Shown in pieces: positions 40,355 through 49,298 of a stretch of DNA of 64,000 bases. Origin of the DNA: an uncultured Collinsella sp. (GTDB taxonomy: Bacteria > Actinomycetota > Coriobacteriia > Coriobacteriales > Coriobacteriaceae); NCBI GenBank assembly GCA_900544095.1, contig UQTV01000004.1:1-64000 (forward strand). The letters are read 5' to 3'. The position numbers and the translations under genes are program-made. The notes beneath the pieces are model-generated. The model was not told the origin of the DNA. It did not search any database and saw only the letters and a list, made by a program, of their open reading frames with translations. Numbering within the stretch: position 1 is the stretch's first letter; every line of letters begins with the position of its first letter.

Positions 40355-40429
40355 TCCATCGAACAATCGTTCGGAGTTCGATGGAGATTCGTTTACTCGG
40401 ACAAAACCGAGTCGGTTCTGTCCGAGTAA
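40355..40429. promoter_or_regulatory. Two adjacent strong dyads upstream of parE
   Basis: TCCATCGAAC (40,355-40,364) is repeated inverted at 40,376-40,385. TTACTCGGACA (40,393-40,403) is repeated inverted as TGTCCGAGTAA (40,419-40,429), and inside it AACCGA/TCGGTT form a further stem. The second forms an almost loop-free cruciform. They stand 95-170 bases before the parE start; a protein operator or a supercoiling-sensitive element is possible. Confidence 0.5.
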
Positions 40430-40490
40430 GTTTGAATAGTGAACCGAAGTTGTAATGTCCGCATGGCGATGACGAATATGGTTTCCATAA

Positions 40491-40560
40491 TGACAGATAT
40501 AGTTGACATCTTCTGATGGATGCAATATATTTCTGTCATGTTGCAACGGATATCTGTCCA
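40491..40560 (+). promoter_or_regulatory. Promoter with flanking inverted repeat before the XRE gene
   Basis: TTGACA (40,503-40,508) and TATATT (40,526-40,531) are spaced by 17 bases. GACAGATAT before the promoter and ATATCTGTC after it are inverted copies, with another TCTGTCAT between. This suggests autoregulation by the XRE protein. Confidence 0.6.
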
Positions 40561-40579
40561 TTACTACGAAAGGAACTCC

Positions 40580-40810
40580 ATGCCGGGCAAAAAGAACCTA
40601 CGCATGAAGGCGGCGCGCGCGGCGGTTGGCCTTTCGCAAGCTGACTTGGCCGAGGCCGTGGGCGTTACGCGTCAGACCATCGGCCTGATCGAGGCGGGCG
40701 GCTACAACCCCACGCTCAATTTGTGCGTGGCAATCTGCAAAGCGCTACGCGTTACGTTGAACGACTTGTTTTGGGAAGACGAAAACGACGTCGACCCTGA
40801 CGCTCTTTAG
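40580..40810 (+). CDS. XRE-family small transcriptional regulator
   Basis: The 76-residue protein is a single Cro/CI helix-turn-helix: MKAARAAVGLSQADLAEAVG, VTRQTIGLIEAGGYNPTLNL, CVAICKALRVTLNDLFWED. It belongs to the short YozG/Rgg-like branch commonly paired with a membrane protein. AAAGGAA precedes the ATG at 40,580. The next gene starts nine bases after its stop, so the two form an operon. The operator-like repeats upstream suggest autorepression. Confidence 0.9.
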   Translation: MPGKKNLRMKAARAAVGLSQADLAEAVGVTRQTIGLIEAGGYNPTLNLCVAICKALRVTLNDLFWEDENDVDPDAL

Positions 40811-40819
40811 GAGTTCGCT

Positions 40820-41404
40820 ATGAAATTTGAAGATTTAAAACTCGTGCAAAAGTGGCGTGAATATGCCGGCCCAAAGGACGAGCGCCTGGAGGCTGAGAGC
40901 GCGAAAATCTACAAGATTGGTTTCGTGCTGCTTTCGTTTGGCATGTTGATGATCTTTTTCTACCAGTTTATAGCTCGACAGGTTGCGTGGGTTCACAGCG
41001 ACGCCAGTGAAATGCCGCATGGCTTTGCAACGCCGTTCGAGGCAGCCATGTATTTGTGGCTCGTTCTCGTGATGTTGATTTGCGCAGGACTGCAAACGCG
41101 GAAGGGCTATGTCGATACCAATCGTTTTGGCCAAACCGAGCATCTTCCTGTTGGATATTTCCTGCTTGTCAGCGGTCTTAGCGGCGCCGCGTTCACGCTT
41201 GTTATTGCCGCAATGCGCTGTATCGCTGAGACGCAGATCGTACCGCTCGAAAGCGTCTTTTGGTTGGCGAACCTGGCCACGGGCGTGTTCTGCGGTGCGA
41301 CGATTTTCGCGGCCACGTTTGCTGCCCTGTGCGCAACGTTTTTCACGGCGAAAAGACGCCGTGCCAAGCTCGAGGCAGAACTCGACTCCCCTGACGATAT
41401 CTAA
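40820..41404 (+). CDS. Four-helix membrane protein paired with the XRE regulator (DUF3169/DUF6773-like)
   Basis: The 194-residue protein has a soluble N-terminal stretch of about 30 residues and then four membrane segments (about 32-52, 75-92, 108-132 and 145-170), ending in a Lys/Arg-rich tail (TAKRRRAKLEAELDS). Proteins of this size and topology directly downstream of short XRE regulators are widespread in Gram-positives, and their role is not established. GGAG precedes the ATG. The operon ends at a strong terminator at 41,413. Confidence 0.7.
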   Translation: MKFEDLKLVQKWREYAGPKDERLEAESAKIYKIGFVLLSFGMLMIFFYQFIARQVAWVHSDASEMPHGFATPFEAAMYLWLVLVMLICAGLQTRKGYVDTNRFGQTEHLPVGYFLLVSGLSGAAFTLVIAAMRCIAETQIVPLESVFWLANLATGVFCGATIFAATFAALCATFFTAKRRRAKLEAELDSPDDI

Positions 41405-41412
41405 TGCGAAAC

Positions 41413-41447
41413 GGGCTGGCTCTGGGTATCCAGAGCCAGCCCTTTTT
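41413..41447 (+). terminator. Intrinsic terminator
   Basis: GGGCTGGCTCTGG pairs perfectly with CCAGAGCCAGCCC around GTAT and is followed by TTTTT. Confidence 0.9.
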
Positions 41448-41494
41448 GGTGCTCGATGAGCCGAGTTGGCGTCTCTCACAAAAGTAACTAGAAG

Positions 41495-44400
41495 CTAGCG
41501 AGGCCTATCCGAATTGCCCTCATTGGCGGTATCTTTTTCGAGCGCCGTGCGGCGGGCGCTGTAGGCGACGAGGCCGGCGCCTGCCGCGGCGAGTGCTGCA
41601 GCGGCTGCCGTAAGGGGAGCGTTGACATCGCCCGTGCCCGCAAGCGCGCCCGCTTTTCCGGAGCGCTTGTTATTGCCGTGGTCCTTGCCGCTGCCGGAGC
41701 TGCTTCCGCCCGCGCCGCCGCCCTCGTCAGTACCGCCGCCACTCGAGCCACCATCGCCGTCTGCTGTCATCGGGGCGTCGTGAAGTCCTGTCGTATCCGC
41801 GCTGTCGCATACGCCGACCTGAACTTCTGAGCGTTCGCATGACGCGTCGGGCACATGAAGCTCGTGCAGTACGGCACCCAGTGCCGAGTTCGCGCCCGGT
41901 CGAATTTCCTCGAGCGTTACGGGATCGAGCGCCACCAGATTACGCGCCTTCGCATACAGCGTTACGCGTTTGCCTACTTCGTCGCTCCAGCTCTCGGGGA
42001 TGGCGAAGCTCATGCGGAACTGTGCCGTGCAACCCGGTGCCAGCACGGCGTTGCCGTTGTCGGCTACCAGCGGGTGCGTTGCAAAACGTGCGCCCAGCGT
42101 CTCGAGCGCGTACTTCACGTGTGCCATGTCGTTGGCCGAAGCGTCCTCGGCAAGCTCTGGATCGTAGATTGAAGCCATGCGTGCGTTCAGTCCGAATCCG
42201 ATGGAAGCGCTGGAGAACGGCTGGCTGGAGCCCTCTCGGTACAGATCGATCGTGCCGGCGGTCAGCAAGGTGTTGCCGTCGTTTCGCACCGTGACCATGA
42301 AGGATTCGCCTGCTGCTCCGGGCACCACCGCGCCCGAGGTGGCGACCGCGCCTGTCGGCGTCGCGCATGCCACCAAGGGTACTTCGATGCCGTGCAGCTC
42401 TGCCTCGCTCTTCTCCGCGCTCACAATGTGCGTGGCGAGCGCGGAGAGCATGCCTCCCGACGTCAAAAATGTCGTTATCTGATCGACGGGATGGTCCAGC
42501 TCGCACATCACGAACGGCTCCGTGAACAGATCGCCTGCCAAGGTGCTGGCGAAGATGCGGAAGTGCTTGCCCATCACTGCTACCGGGTTGCCTTCTTCGT
42601 CGTAGGTTTGCCCCACCTTGCCATCGGTGTTCTCTACATAGAGCACGCACCTGCCGTTGTTGCTTACGCTAAACGATGCCGGGCCACAGCCTGCGGCACC
42701 CACGGGCTGCGTTGCAAATGCCGATGCTCCTCGCGTCCAAGTAATATGCTGCAGTTGCTCGTTGACGGTTGCCAAAAAGCCCGAATGTTGTGGCCACGGC
42801 ACCGCGTGGGGTACTGTGGCATCTGGTGGCATAACGCCCCAACCCGCGATGGACTGGCCGATCACGGCATACGATGCGCAGCCACAACCGTTTGCAGTTT
42901 CGTATGCAACGGGCACCACCATTTTGCCGTTGATATTCTCGGGTACGCCCAGCTCGATGCTCGATGGCGCTTGCGGAAAGCGGAGGACCTGACGGAACGT
43001 GAGGCTGTCGCCCAAATCATCCGACCACAGGGTGAAGCACTCCAGCGCAACCTCTGCCTCATTGCCCAGCGCCTTTTCTGCGGTGGTTCCGCGGCGGTGG
43101 AGGTAAGCGCCCGACAGGCGCCCGTCGACCAGCGTCTTGCCCACCGTGATGCGTGGACACTGCAGACAATGGTGGCCATCCTCCTGAAGGCGGCCGCGCG
43201 AGATGCTGCGCCACGACGTGTGCGACATCACGCGAACTCCGTCGTTGCTTATGCGCAGGCGCACAACGGACAGTATGCCGGCTGTGCTTGCCGTATCGAA
43301 AAGGGTGTTGTCGCCGTCGGGGCGCTCGCCCGAGACCAGCAGCACGTAAGCGTCCTGGTTTTCTCTTCTGTCCGTATATTCCACTACGTCGAAGTCGTAA
43401 TCGAATATGCCGTCGCGCTCCACGTCGCCCTCGCCAAAGCCAAGGGGGAAGTCCACGGGCATGGGGGCAGACCACGTGCCGTTTGCCTTTGTGTGCACCA
43501 CCAGGCGCGAGCGGCCATTGTCGCCGTAGCGCACCGAGGCGATACGGAACAGGCATTCTACGCCGGCGATCATTGCCAGCTTCATGTGAGCTTCGCTGAG
43601 CACGCCAGCAAACAGCACGTTGTCGCTCGAGGGCTTGATGCCGCCACGCTCGTCTTCCGATACACCGGCAGAATTGGCGTTGGGGTCCGCAACGGCATTC
43701 TTCGCCTGACCGATGTAGGTGTTGTACTCATACATCGGCGCGGCATTTTCGTCGTTCTCCATCAGCACGTGGACGAAATGCTCGATCTGTCCCGTGTCGT
43801 CGCTCTCCGCGTCTGCCGCGAGCTCAATGCGCGTGACCGCTTGATCCCAATCGCGCACGACAGGCGCGACGTTTATCGCGGTGGCTGCAACCTCGGCGCG
43901 TGCGAGCAGCTCGGCGTTGGTGACGATGGTGGCCGATGCGATAAATTGCGGCACGCAGCCCGCCTCGATGTTGCTGGGCGTGCCGAAGTGAGCATCCAAC
44001 GTGTAAGGCGTATCTCCACCCAATGCGAGCTCAGAGCGCTGGAGCACATACTGGTTGCCATTGTTCACCGACATATTCCACGAATCGAGGAGTGTGGGCC
44101 ACGACCCCGACCAAGCCTTGGTGGTCCACTTGAACATTACGAACTGGAGTATCACATCGACATCGACGTCTGCACCTACGCGCAGTCGCGGAAGCTGGTG
44201 TCCATCTGCCTTCTCGTACCCAATGAACAGCGTGAGGGATGCGGCGCCGCGCACGGCAGACGAAGCGACGCCTGCAACGCCGGCGCCAAAGGTGACGGCA
44301 AGCCCGATCTGGATGGTGAACGAGCCCGAGGTGTTTGAATAGTCGAGCGAAATGTTTTTAAAAAACGCCGCGCCGCTGCCGTGCGTGTGGGCACCCACGG

Positions 44401-45865
44401 CGAGCGCCAGCTTCGCCAGCACCCAGGGGTTGACGTTTAGGAAAAACGGCACCGGTCCTAGGGTAAACTGCTCGGTCCAATTGAGGTCGGTTCTTACTTG
44501 AAAGAGTGCCTTAATATTGCCGTATGCGGGGTCGTTGTTGTTGCCCCAGGTTTTGCCCACCCAATCGTAGGCGAGCGAGCCGTACAGCTGTGTGGCGATA
44601 TCCATCGTGAACAGCAGCGTGCAATGGTGGCGAAGGAGCTTAGTGTTTCTTGGATCGGTTCCCGAACCGGCACTCATACTCTTGTACTGATTCCACTTCC
44701 CCTCCATTTCGTCGAGGTAGCGGTTTGCCTGCTTGGCGCCCGACTCGCGCGGTGACTTCTTCCAGTACTCCGGATCCGGATTGCCCGAATCGTTCATGTA
44801 GCCGACCGGTTTGTATCCTCCGCCAAACAGCACGTACCCGGCAAAAGAGAAATCGAACAGAATGGGGAACGAGGGCATCCAGCAGGTGAACTTGTTGCCG
44901 CCGATGCCGGGAAACGCCGCGGGGAAATCAAACGGAGTGATCTCTTGGTCCATGGTGGTGGGAATGATGGTGGTCGAGCCCGATTCCGCCTTTGCGGCCG
45001 GCGCGGTGACAACGGCCATAGGGGATGAGAGCGTGTAGGTTTTGCCCTGGTAGTCGAGTATAAAGCGCAGCTTGCACCCTTCCTCCAGAAGGCCCGAAGC
45101 TGCATCGAGGAACGTGTCTTCGAGCGTGAACGTCGCCAGATTATCCGCGCCCGATGCGCTGGCCTTGATCTGGCCGATCTGCGTGACGGTTTCGGTTGAG
45201 CTGCCCGCAGAGGGCATCACTTTATTGATATGCAACGTTGCCTGCCCGCCCTGCGGCAGATGAGCCTGCACGGTAAAAGCGTGCGTGTCGGGCTGGTCGT
45301 TTGCTGCTTCGTCCGCTGGCATTGCCATAAACGTGGCGTCGGCGTACTGGATGTCCCATTCGTCGAACGTGAGCTGTCGAAAGTACGGCTCGCCATCGGA
45401 GAGCGGACGTGTGGGTGCGGTAATAGCGGTGCCGCCCTGGATACGCGCAAGGGGAATCTCGACATCGCGGTAGCCTGCCATGCTAATGGAGATGCCGCCG
45501 TTAAAGTCGTACGCGTCGAGAAGCGTTGCCTCGTCCACGTAGCCTTCTGAAAGAGGCGCGACCTCAAAGATGGCCGTGCCTTCGTCATCGGTCGTGGCGG
45601 TGAGCTGCTTGCCTGCGGCATAGCGCGATATGAGCGTGACCTGGGCACCCGTGATGGGCGTATTCTTGTTGGCGACGTCGACCACGACCACACCGAACAT
45701 GGTGCGCGAGAGAACGAGCACCCTGAAGGGGTCTTTTTCGTCGGCATGGGCTTCGGTGGGTGCGAACGGCAATATGAAGGCGTTTGCGCTTCCCGGCACG
45801 CGCGGCATCATAATGCTCGCCAGCGAGGACGCTCCGGCGACAAGTAACGAACGGCGATCAAGCAT
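41495..45865 (-). CDS. Large Tat-exported, LAxTG-anchored surface protein
   Basis: The protein has about 1,456 residues. I chose the ATG at 45,865 because GGGAG precedes it and it opens a signal of the twin-arginine kind (MLDRRSLLVAGASSLAS). A carboxypeptidase-regulatory/Ig-like domain follows (VTLISRYAAGKQLTATTDDE, GTAIFEV), then long beta-rich regions without a family I know, and near the end CARDB-like repeats (SFMVTVRNDGNTLLTAGTID, LYREG). The C-terminus is a Ser/Gly linker, LAGTGD, a hydrophobic helix and SARRTALEKD. LAxTG is the class E sortase signal of actinobacteria. A LuxR regulator is encoded just upstream on the same strand. Confidence 0.75.
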   Translation of the reverse strand: MLDRRSLLVAGASSLASIMMPRVPGSANAFILPFAPTEAHADEKDPFRVLVLSRTMFGVVVVDVANKNTPITGAQVTLISRYAAGKQLTATTDDEGTAIFEVAPLSEGYVDEATLLDAYDFNGGISISMAGYRDVEIPLARIQGGTAITAPTRPLSDGEPYFRQLTFDEWDIQYADATFMAMPADEAANDQPDTHAFTVQAHLPQGGQATLHINKVMPSAGSSTETVTQIGQIKASASGADNLATFTLEDTFLDAASGLLEEGCKLRFILDYQGKTYTLSSPMAVVTAPAAKAESGSTTIIPTTMDQEITPFDFPAAFPGIGGNKFTCWMPSFPILFDFSFAGYVLFGGGYKPVGYMNDSGNPDPEYWKKSPRESGAKQANRYLDEMEGKWNQYKSMSAGSGTDPRNTKLLRHHCTLLFTMDIATQLYGSLAYDWVGKTWGNNNDPAYGNIKALFQVRTDLNWTEQFTLGPVPFFLNVNPWVLAKLALAVGAHTHGSGAAFFKNISLDYSNTSGSFTIQIGLAVTFGAGVAGVASSAVRGAASLTLFIGYEKADGHQLPRLRVGADVDVDVILQFVMFKWTTKAWSGSWPTLLDSWNMSVNNGNQYVLQRSELALGGDTPYTLDAHFGTPSNIEAGCVPQFIASATIVTNAELLARAEVAATAINVAPVVRDWDQAVTRIELAADAESDDTGQIEHFVHVLMENDENAAPMYEYNTYIGQAKNAVADPNANSAGVSEDERGGIKPSSDNVLFAGVLSEAHMKLAMIAGVECLFRIASVRYGDNGRSRLVVHTKANGTWSAPMPVDFPLGFGEGDVERDGIFDYDFDVVEYTDRRENQDAYVLLVSGERPDGDNTLFDTASTAGILSVVRLRISNDGVRVMSHTSWRSISRGRLQEDGHHCLQCPRITVGKTLVDGRLSGAYLHRRGTTAEKALGNEAEVALECFTLWSDDLGDSLTFRQVLRFPQAPSSIELGVPENINGKMVVPVAYETANGCGCASYAVIGQSIAGWGVMPPDATVPHAVPWPQHSGFLATVNEQLQHITWTRGASAFATQPVGAAGCGPASFSVSNNGRCVLYVENTDGKVGQTYDEEGNPVAVMGKHFRIFASTLAGDLFTEPFVMCELDHPVDQITTFLTSGGMLSALATHIVSAEKSEAELHGIEVPLVACATPTGAVATSGAVVPGAAGESFMVTVRNDGNTLLTAGTIDLYREGSSQPFSSASIGFGLNARMASIYDPELAEDASANDMAHVKYALETLGARFATHPLVADNGNAVLAPGCTAQFRMSFAIPESWSDEVGKRVTLYAKARNLVALDPVTLEEIRPGANSALGAVLHELHVPDASCERSEVQVGVCDSADTTGLHDAPMTADGDGGSSGGGTDEGGGAGGSSSGSGKDHGNNKRSGKAGALAGTGDVNAPLTAAAAALAAAGAGLVAYSARRTALEKDTANEGNSDRPR

Positions 45866-46022
45866 CTTGGGCTCCCATCCCGCAAGTATCGGTGGAAATA
45901 ATCCAATTTTGCGAGAAGGCGCCCCGTGGCGGTAGTGCCGTTCAAGGGTCAAAATGTCCAATTTGAGCGCGCGAAGGCGTCGGGCCCCCGGGACGCTTTC
46001 GATATGTCGGGCAGTCTGACCG

Positions 46023-47027
46023 CTAGCGCAACATGTGGGCAACCAGCTCGGCGCGAGTTCCGATACCAAGCTTGGCATACACTCCTGATAGGCGGTTTTT
46101 GACGGTGCCCGGCGATACTCCCATATGGCGTGCGATTTCGGCGTTGGTCCACCCACGACAGGCGAGCATGGCCATGGTGAATTCCGTGGTCGTTAGATCG
46201 TCGGCCACGTCCTCGCCCGAATCGGGGTTGTGGATGCGCCGCCAACCGTAGCTGAATCGATACGTAATCTCGATGATGCGCGCGAAGTCGTCAGGGTATC
46301 GCGTTTTTAGACACGCCTCGATAAGCCCCTGCAAAAGGCCGTGGTGTTCGCCGATGAGTTCGATAAGGCCGTCGGGACGCGCAACGTCCCAAGCGGCTCC
46401 GAAGTGTGCCTTTGCGGTGTCGATGTCCTTGAGGCTCATGCAGGCCATGGAAGCCGACAAGTGCAGGAACAGCTCCGAGATGGGATAACTTCCCTGTTTC
46501 ATGATCAGGGCGTTTTCCGCCATGCCCAGACTGCGGCCATATTCGCCGCGCAGGTACAGGGCATGCGCCATCACGTAGCTGGCGAACAGGCGCAGGCCTT
46601 CGGGCAGATGCGCCGCAAGCGGATAAAACTCTTCGGCGGAATGCGGGGAAGGCAAGTGCAGCAGGACGCTCGCGGCGGAGACGAATAGGATATGCGTGGC
46701 GTGGACGGCGGGCGATTCCTCGTCAGTTGGCGTATCGAGGATGCCCGCAAGGCAACGGCGGGCATCGGCGATACGATTGAGCGACAGACTGGCATATCCG
46801 CAGATAAGGCATGCGGAATAGCGCAGTGCGGGGTCGGTGGCGTCAAGATAGGGGCGTGCTGCCTCGGCGGCGAGCGTGGCCTGTCCGCGAAAGTACAGCG
46901 CTTCTGCCGTGGCAATGGCACGCGAATTGGGGTCGGAAATGCCTGCAACCGCAGCGTCAATCTGCCCCGGCACAAAGGCGGTGCACATCAACGGCATGGG
47001 AACGCATGGGTAGCCATCGCAGTCCAT
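46023..47027 (-). CDS. LuxR-family regulator with TPR-like N-terminus
   Basis: The protein has about 334 residues. Residues 1-265 are helical repeats of TPR/MalT-like type (LRYSACLICGYASLSLNRIA, LFASYVMAHALYLRGEYGRS, LHLSASMACMSLKDIDTA). The C-terminal 60 residues are a LuxR HTH (LTTTEFTMAMLACRGWTNAE, IARHMGVSPGTVKNRLSGVY, AKLGIGTRAELVAH). I chose the ATG at 47,027 (GGGAGATGG upstream). It is not a response regulator because it lacks a receiver domain. It is co-oriented with the large surface protein gene 157 bases downstream, which it probably controls. Confidence 0.8.
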   Translation of the reverse strand: MDCDGYPCVPMPLMCTAFVPGQIDAAVAGISDPNSRAIATAEALYFRGQATLAAEAARPYLDATDPALRYSACLICGYASLSLNRIADARRCLAGILDTPTDEESPAVHATHILFVSAASVLLHLPSPHSAEEFYPLAAHLPEGLRLFASYVMAHALYLRGEYGRSLGMAENALIMKQGSYPISELFLHLSASMACMSLKDIDTAKAHFGAAWDVARPDGLIELIGEHHGLLQGLIEACLKTRYPDDFARIIEITYRFSYGWRRIHNPDSGEDVADDLTTTEFTMAMLACRGWTNAEIARHMGVSPGTVKNRLSGVYAKLGIGTRAELVAHMLR

Positions 47028-47618
47028 CTTCCATCTCCCAACAGCTGGCAACACTGGCAGCAATTGTACTCCTGTTACTCGGGACTGGAATTTTTGGGTA
47101 TTGCCTACGATTATGCCGAACGCATAAAGGAAGAGTCTATTGGCGATGCTCTCAAGGTGGCTACCGAAGCCAAGCTGACCTCGATATTAGGAAAAATTGC
47201 CACCCCTGCAAAAAGCTCTGTCGCAGTGATGGGAAACGCATCTTCTGGGCATTCCGGCGTCTCCAGCTAGCGCTGGACTGCTGCTGTCGCCTGCGCGTTG
47301 GCGAGCGGGGCGTGGGGACCGTCCGGCGACCAGCGGTGACGGGCGAGCCCTGCCGCGTGCGTGGGCCTCCATCGGCGTAGACCCATGACCCCTATGGCAT
47401 CGGAGAAGTCCACCATCGCGTCCAGGACCTTACCATCCGGCACGCCCAGCCTAGCGGCTCCCTTGAACCCAAGGTTGAAGGGGGGTGTTGTACAAGGCAT
47501 ATGGGGCCGAGTGGAAGTGGATCAAAAGAGCGTTACTTGACGTTTCATGCATAATGCCAACCGACCCGCGATATCACGTTCGCAGCGCGCAGGGGCCGGA
47601 GAATCTTCGCGATGAGAG
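47028..47618. other. Gene-free stretch with decayed coding sequence
   Basis: A plus-strand frame ending at 47,270 has a protein-like tail (AYDYAERIKEESIGDALKVA, TEAKLTSILGKIATPAK) but no start, ribosome site or known family. A minus-strand frame at 47,267-47,500 (FKGAARLGVPDGKVLDAMVD) is likewise unrecognised. The rest looks non-coding. I see an insertion scar more than a gene. Confidence 0.35.
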
Positions 47619-47647
47619 TTGACGTCTAATACCTTGCATCGTATAGT
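47619..47647 (+). promoter_or_regulatory. Promoter of the PadR-HAAS operon
   Basis: TTGACG (47,619-47,624) and TATAGT (47,642-47,647) are separated by 17 bases. The following GTGTATAGCATAGTATATGAC is rich in TATA steps and is a plausible PadR operator just before the ribosome site GAGGAGGTG. Confidence 0.65.
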
Positions 47648-47684
47648 GTGTATAGCATAGTATATGACGAGAGGAGGTGTGCGG

Positions 47685-48005
47685 ATGGAGGCACAGATGA
47701 AGCGCGGCTTCCTGGAGGCCTGCGTGCTCGCGGCCGTCTCCGGCGAGGAGTCCTACGGCTACCAGATCGTGAAGGACGTACCGGCGAGCATGGGGCTCAC
47801 GGAGTCGACGCTCTACCCGCTGCTCAAGCGCCTGGAGAAGGCCGGGTGCATCACGGCGCGCTCCGCCGAGCACAACGGGCGGCTGCGCCGGTACTACCGC
47901 ATCACGGACGACGGGCGAGCGCGCATCGAGGAGTTCCTGGCCGAGTGGCCGTCCGTACGGGAGATTTACGCATACGTTGAGGAGGCGCACCATGACGCGC
48001 GATGA
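47685..48005 (+). CDS. PadR-family regulator
   Basis: The 106-residue protein has the PadR winged helix: MKRGFLEACVLAAVSGEESY, GYQIVKDVPASMGLTESTLY, PLLKRLEKAGCITARSAEHN, GRLRRYYRITDDGRARIEEF. GAGGAGGTG precedes the ATG at 47,685. Its stop overlaps the next start by 14 bases. PadR proteins followed by HAAS/DUF1700 membrane genes form a standard envelope-stress-type operon in Gram-positives. Confidence 0.9.
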   Translation: MEAQMKRGFLEACVLAAVSGEESYGYQIVKDVPASMGLTESTLYPLLKRLEKAGCITARSAEHNGRLRRYYRITDDGRARIEEFLAEWPSVREIYAYVEEAHHDAR

Positions 48006-48615
48006 GTTTCTGGGCCGGTTGGGCGAGCTGCTCGCCTGCCTGCCGGCCGAGCAGGTGGAGGAGACCAAGGCGTTCTATGCGGAGGCCATCGCCGACCGCA
48101 TGGAGGACGGTATGAGCGAGGAGGAGGCCGTGGCCGCCATGGGCACGCCCGGCGAGGTGGCGGAGGCCACGCTCGACGACCTGCCCGCCGTGCCGCGCGC
48201 GATCGCGAGGACGCGCCGGCGCAGCACCGCGCTGCTGTGGGTGCTGGCCATCGTGGGCTCCCCGGTGTGGGTGCCGCTGCTCGCCGCCTTCGCCGCCGTG
48301 GCCGTCACGGTCTATATCTGCATCTGGGTGCTGGCGCTCTGCGTGTGGATCGTCGCGGTGGCACTCGGGGGCGTGGGCGTAGTTGAGCTCCTGCTTGCCG
48401 TAAGCGGCGTCATCATCGGCCACTTCCCGTACGCCCTCGCCTCGGCGGGCGTGGGGCTCGGCCTCGTCGGCGTGGCGCTCTTCGTTGGTGCTGGCGCTTG
48501 GGCAGCCTCAAAACAAATTGCGCGCCTCTCGGCGCTCTGGGCGAGGAAGGCCGCCTCGCCCTTCTGGAAGGGTAAGGGCGAGAAGGGCGGCGCTGCCGCG
48601 CATCTCGCGGCGTAG
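47992..48615 (+). CDS. HAAS/DUF1700 domain membrane protein
   Basis: The 207-residue protein has an N-terminal HAAS domain (MTRDEFLGRLGELLACLPAE, AIADRMEDGMSEEEAVAAMG, TPGEVAEAT) and then three to four membrane segments in the range 75-170, with a basic cytoplasmic tail. HAAS proteins are encoded behind PadR regulators and are thought to pass envelope signals. It starts inside the last codons of the PadR gene and is followed 15 bases later by a small secreted or anchored protein. Confidence 0.85.
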   Translation: MTRDEFLGRLGELLACLPAEQVEETKAFYAEAIADRMEDGMSEEEAVAAMGTPGEVAEATLDDLPAVPRAIARTRRRSTALLWVLAIVGSPVWVPLLAAFAAVAVTVYICIWVLALCVWIVAVALGGVGVVELLLAVSGVIIGHFPYALASAGVGLGLVGVALFVGAGAWAASKQIARLSALWARKAASPFWKGKGEKGGAAAHLAA

Positions 48616-48630
48616 AAAGGAGTGAGTACC

Positions 48631-48885
48631 ATGACCAGTGCGAAGAAGATCTACCTCGCCGTGGCGGGCGGGCTCGTTGCCGCGGGTGTTGTCCTCGCGG
48701 GCATTGGCTTTATCGCTTCGGGTTTCGACCCGGCCGTGTTCACAACCCATATAGACACACGCGACAGCACCATCGTGCTCGGCGGCGTCGAGGTGGACGA
48801 CCCGATGGGCCTCCCCCTCATCGAGCAGCTCGCCAATCTGGGCGAGATCGACACCTCCGGCGTCGCGGATCCCGCCGCGCCCTAG
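48631..48885 (+). CDS. Small membrane-anchored protein of the PadR-HAAS operon
   Basis: The 84-residue protein has one N-terminal membrane helix or uncleaved signal (IYLAVAGGLVAAGVVLAGIG, FIASGF) and a short acidic outside part (FTTHIDTRDSTIVLGGVEVD). I chose the ATG at 48,631 because AAAGGAG stands before it. It resembles the beginning of the DUF4097-type beta-helix proteins that often close such operons but is much shorter, so it may be a truncated or minimal member. Confidence 0.6.
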   Translation: MTSAKKIYLAVAGGLVAAGVVLAGIGFIASGFDPAVFTTHIDTRDSTIVLGGVEVDDPMGLPLIEQLANLGEIDTSGVADPAAP

Positions 48886-49046
48886 GCGCAGCGAGCCCGG
48901 GCGCTCTGCCCGCCAAGCTGCGTAAGCCGGCGAAACCCGAACCTCAACCTCTACGCAACTGGCCCCAAGCCTGCGCCGATTCGCTCTCAGCGCCGCGCGG
49001 GGGCCCGTGACGCATGCCCAAAAAGGTACGAGGAGAAAGGAACGCG

Positions 49047-49142
49047 ATGACGACAACCACGCCCTTCCGCCTTCACGGGGCCACGCAGGACCGGAAGCGA
49101 CTGGGCCGTGCGGTGGGGCTGTGCTTGGATTGGCTACACTGA
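49047..49142 (+). pseudogene. N-terminal fragment of a virulence-related/phage-type protein
   Basis: AGGAGAAAGG precedes an ATG that opens TTTTPFRLHGATQDRKRLGR followed by AVGL and then unrelated residues and a stop. The LHG.T.DRKRLG start is one I associate with small proteins annotated as virulence-related in actinobacterial mobile elements. Only about 25 codons remain. Confidence 0.35.
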
Positions 49143-49298
49143 TATGGACAGTTCCGTGAGGGGCGCGAGAGGCGGGACTCTGGGGAGATCTTCGAGGAGG
49201 AGTGTCTCGACTGGAAGCGTGGGTTCGGTGGAGCAGGAACCTAATCTCTGTCTCTCTTGCTTTTTTGATTTGTTGAGAAGCCGGCATTTGGGGGCATT

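Noticed and set aside
42392..44338. A 648-codon frame on the plus strand
   Set aside because: It lies opposite the large surface protein gene. It has no ribosome site or motif, and its His/Arg/Cys-rich composition is typical of an antisense frame in GC-rich DNA.
45866..46156. A 97-residue upstream extension of the large surface protein
   Set aside because: It has no signal-like sequence, and the ATG at 45,865 has a ribosome site and opens a proper export signal.
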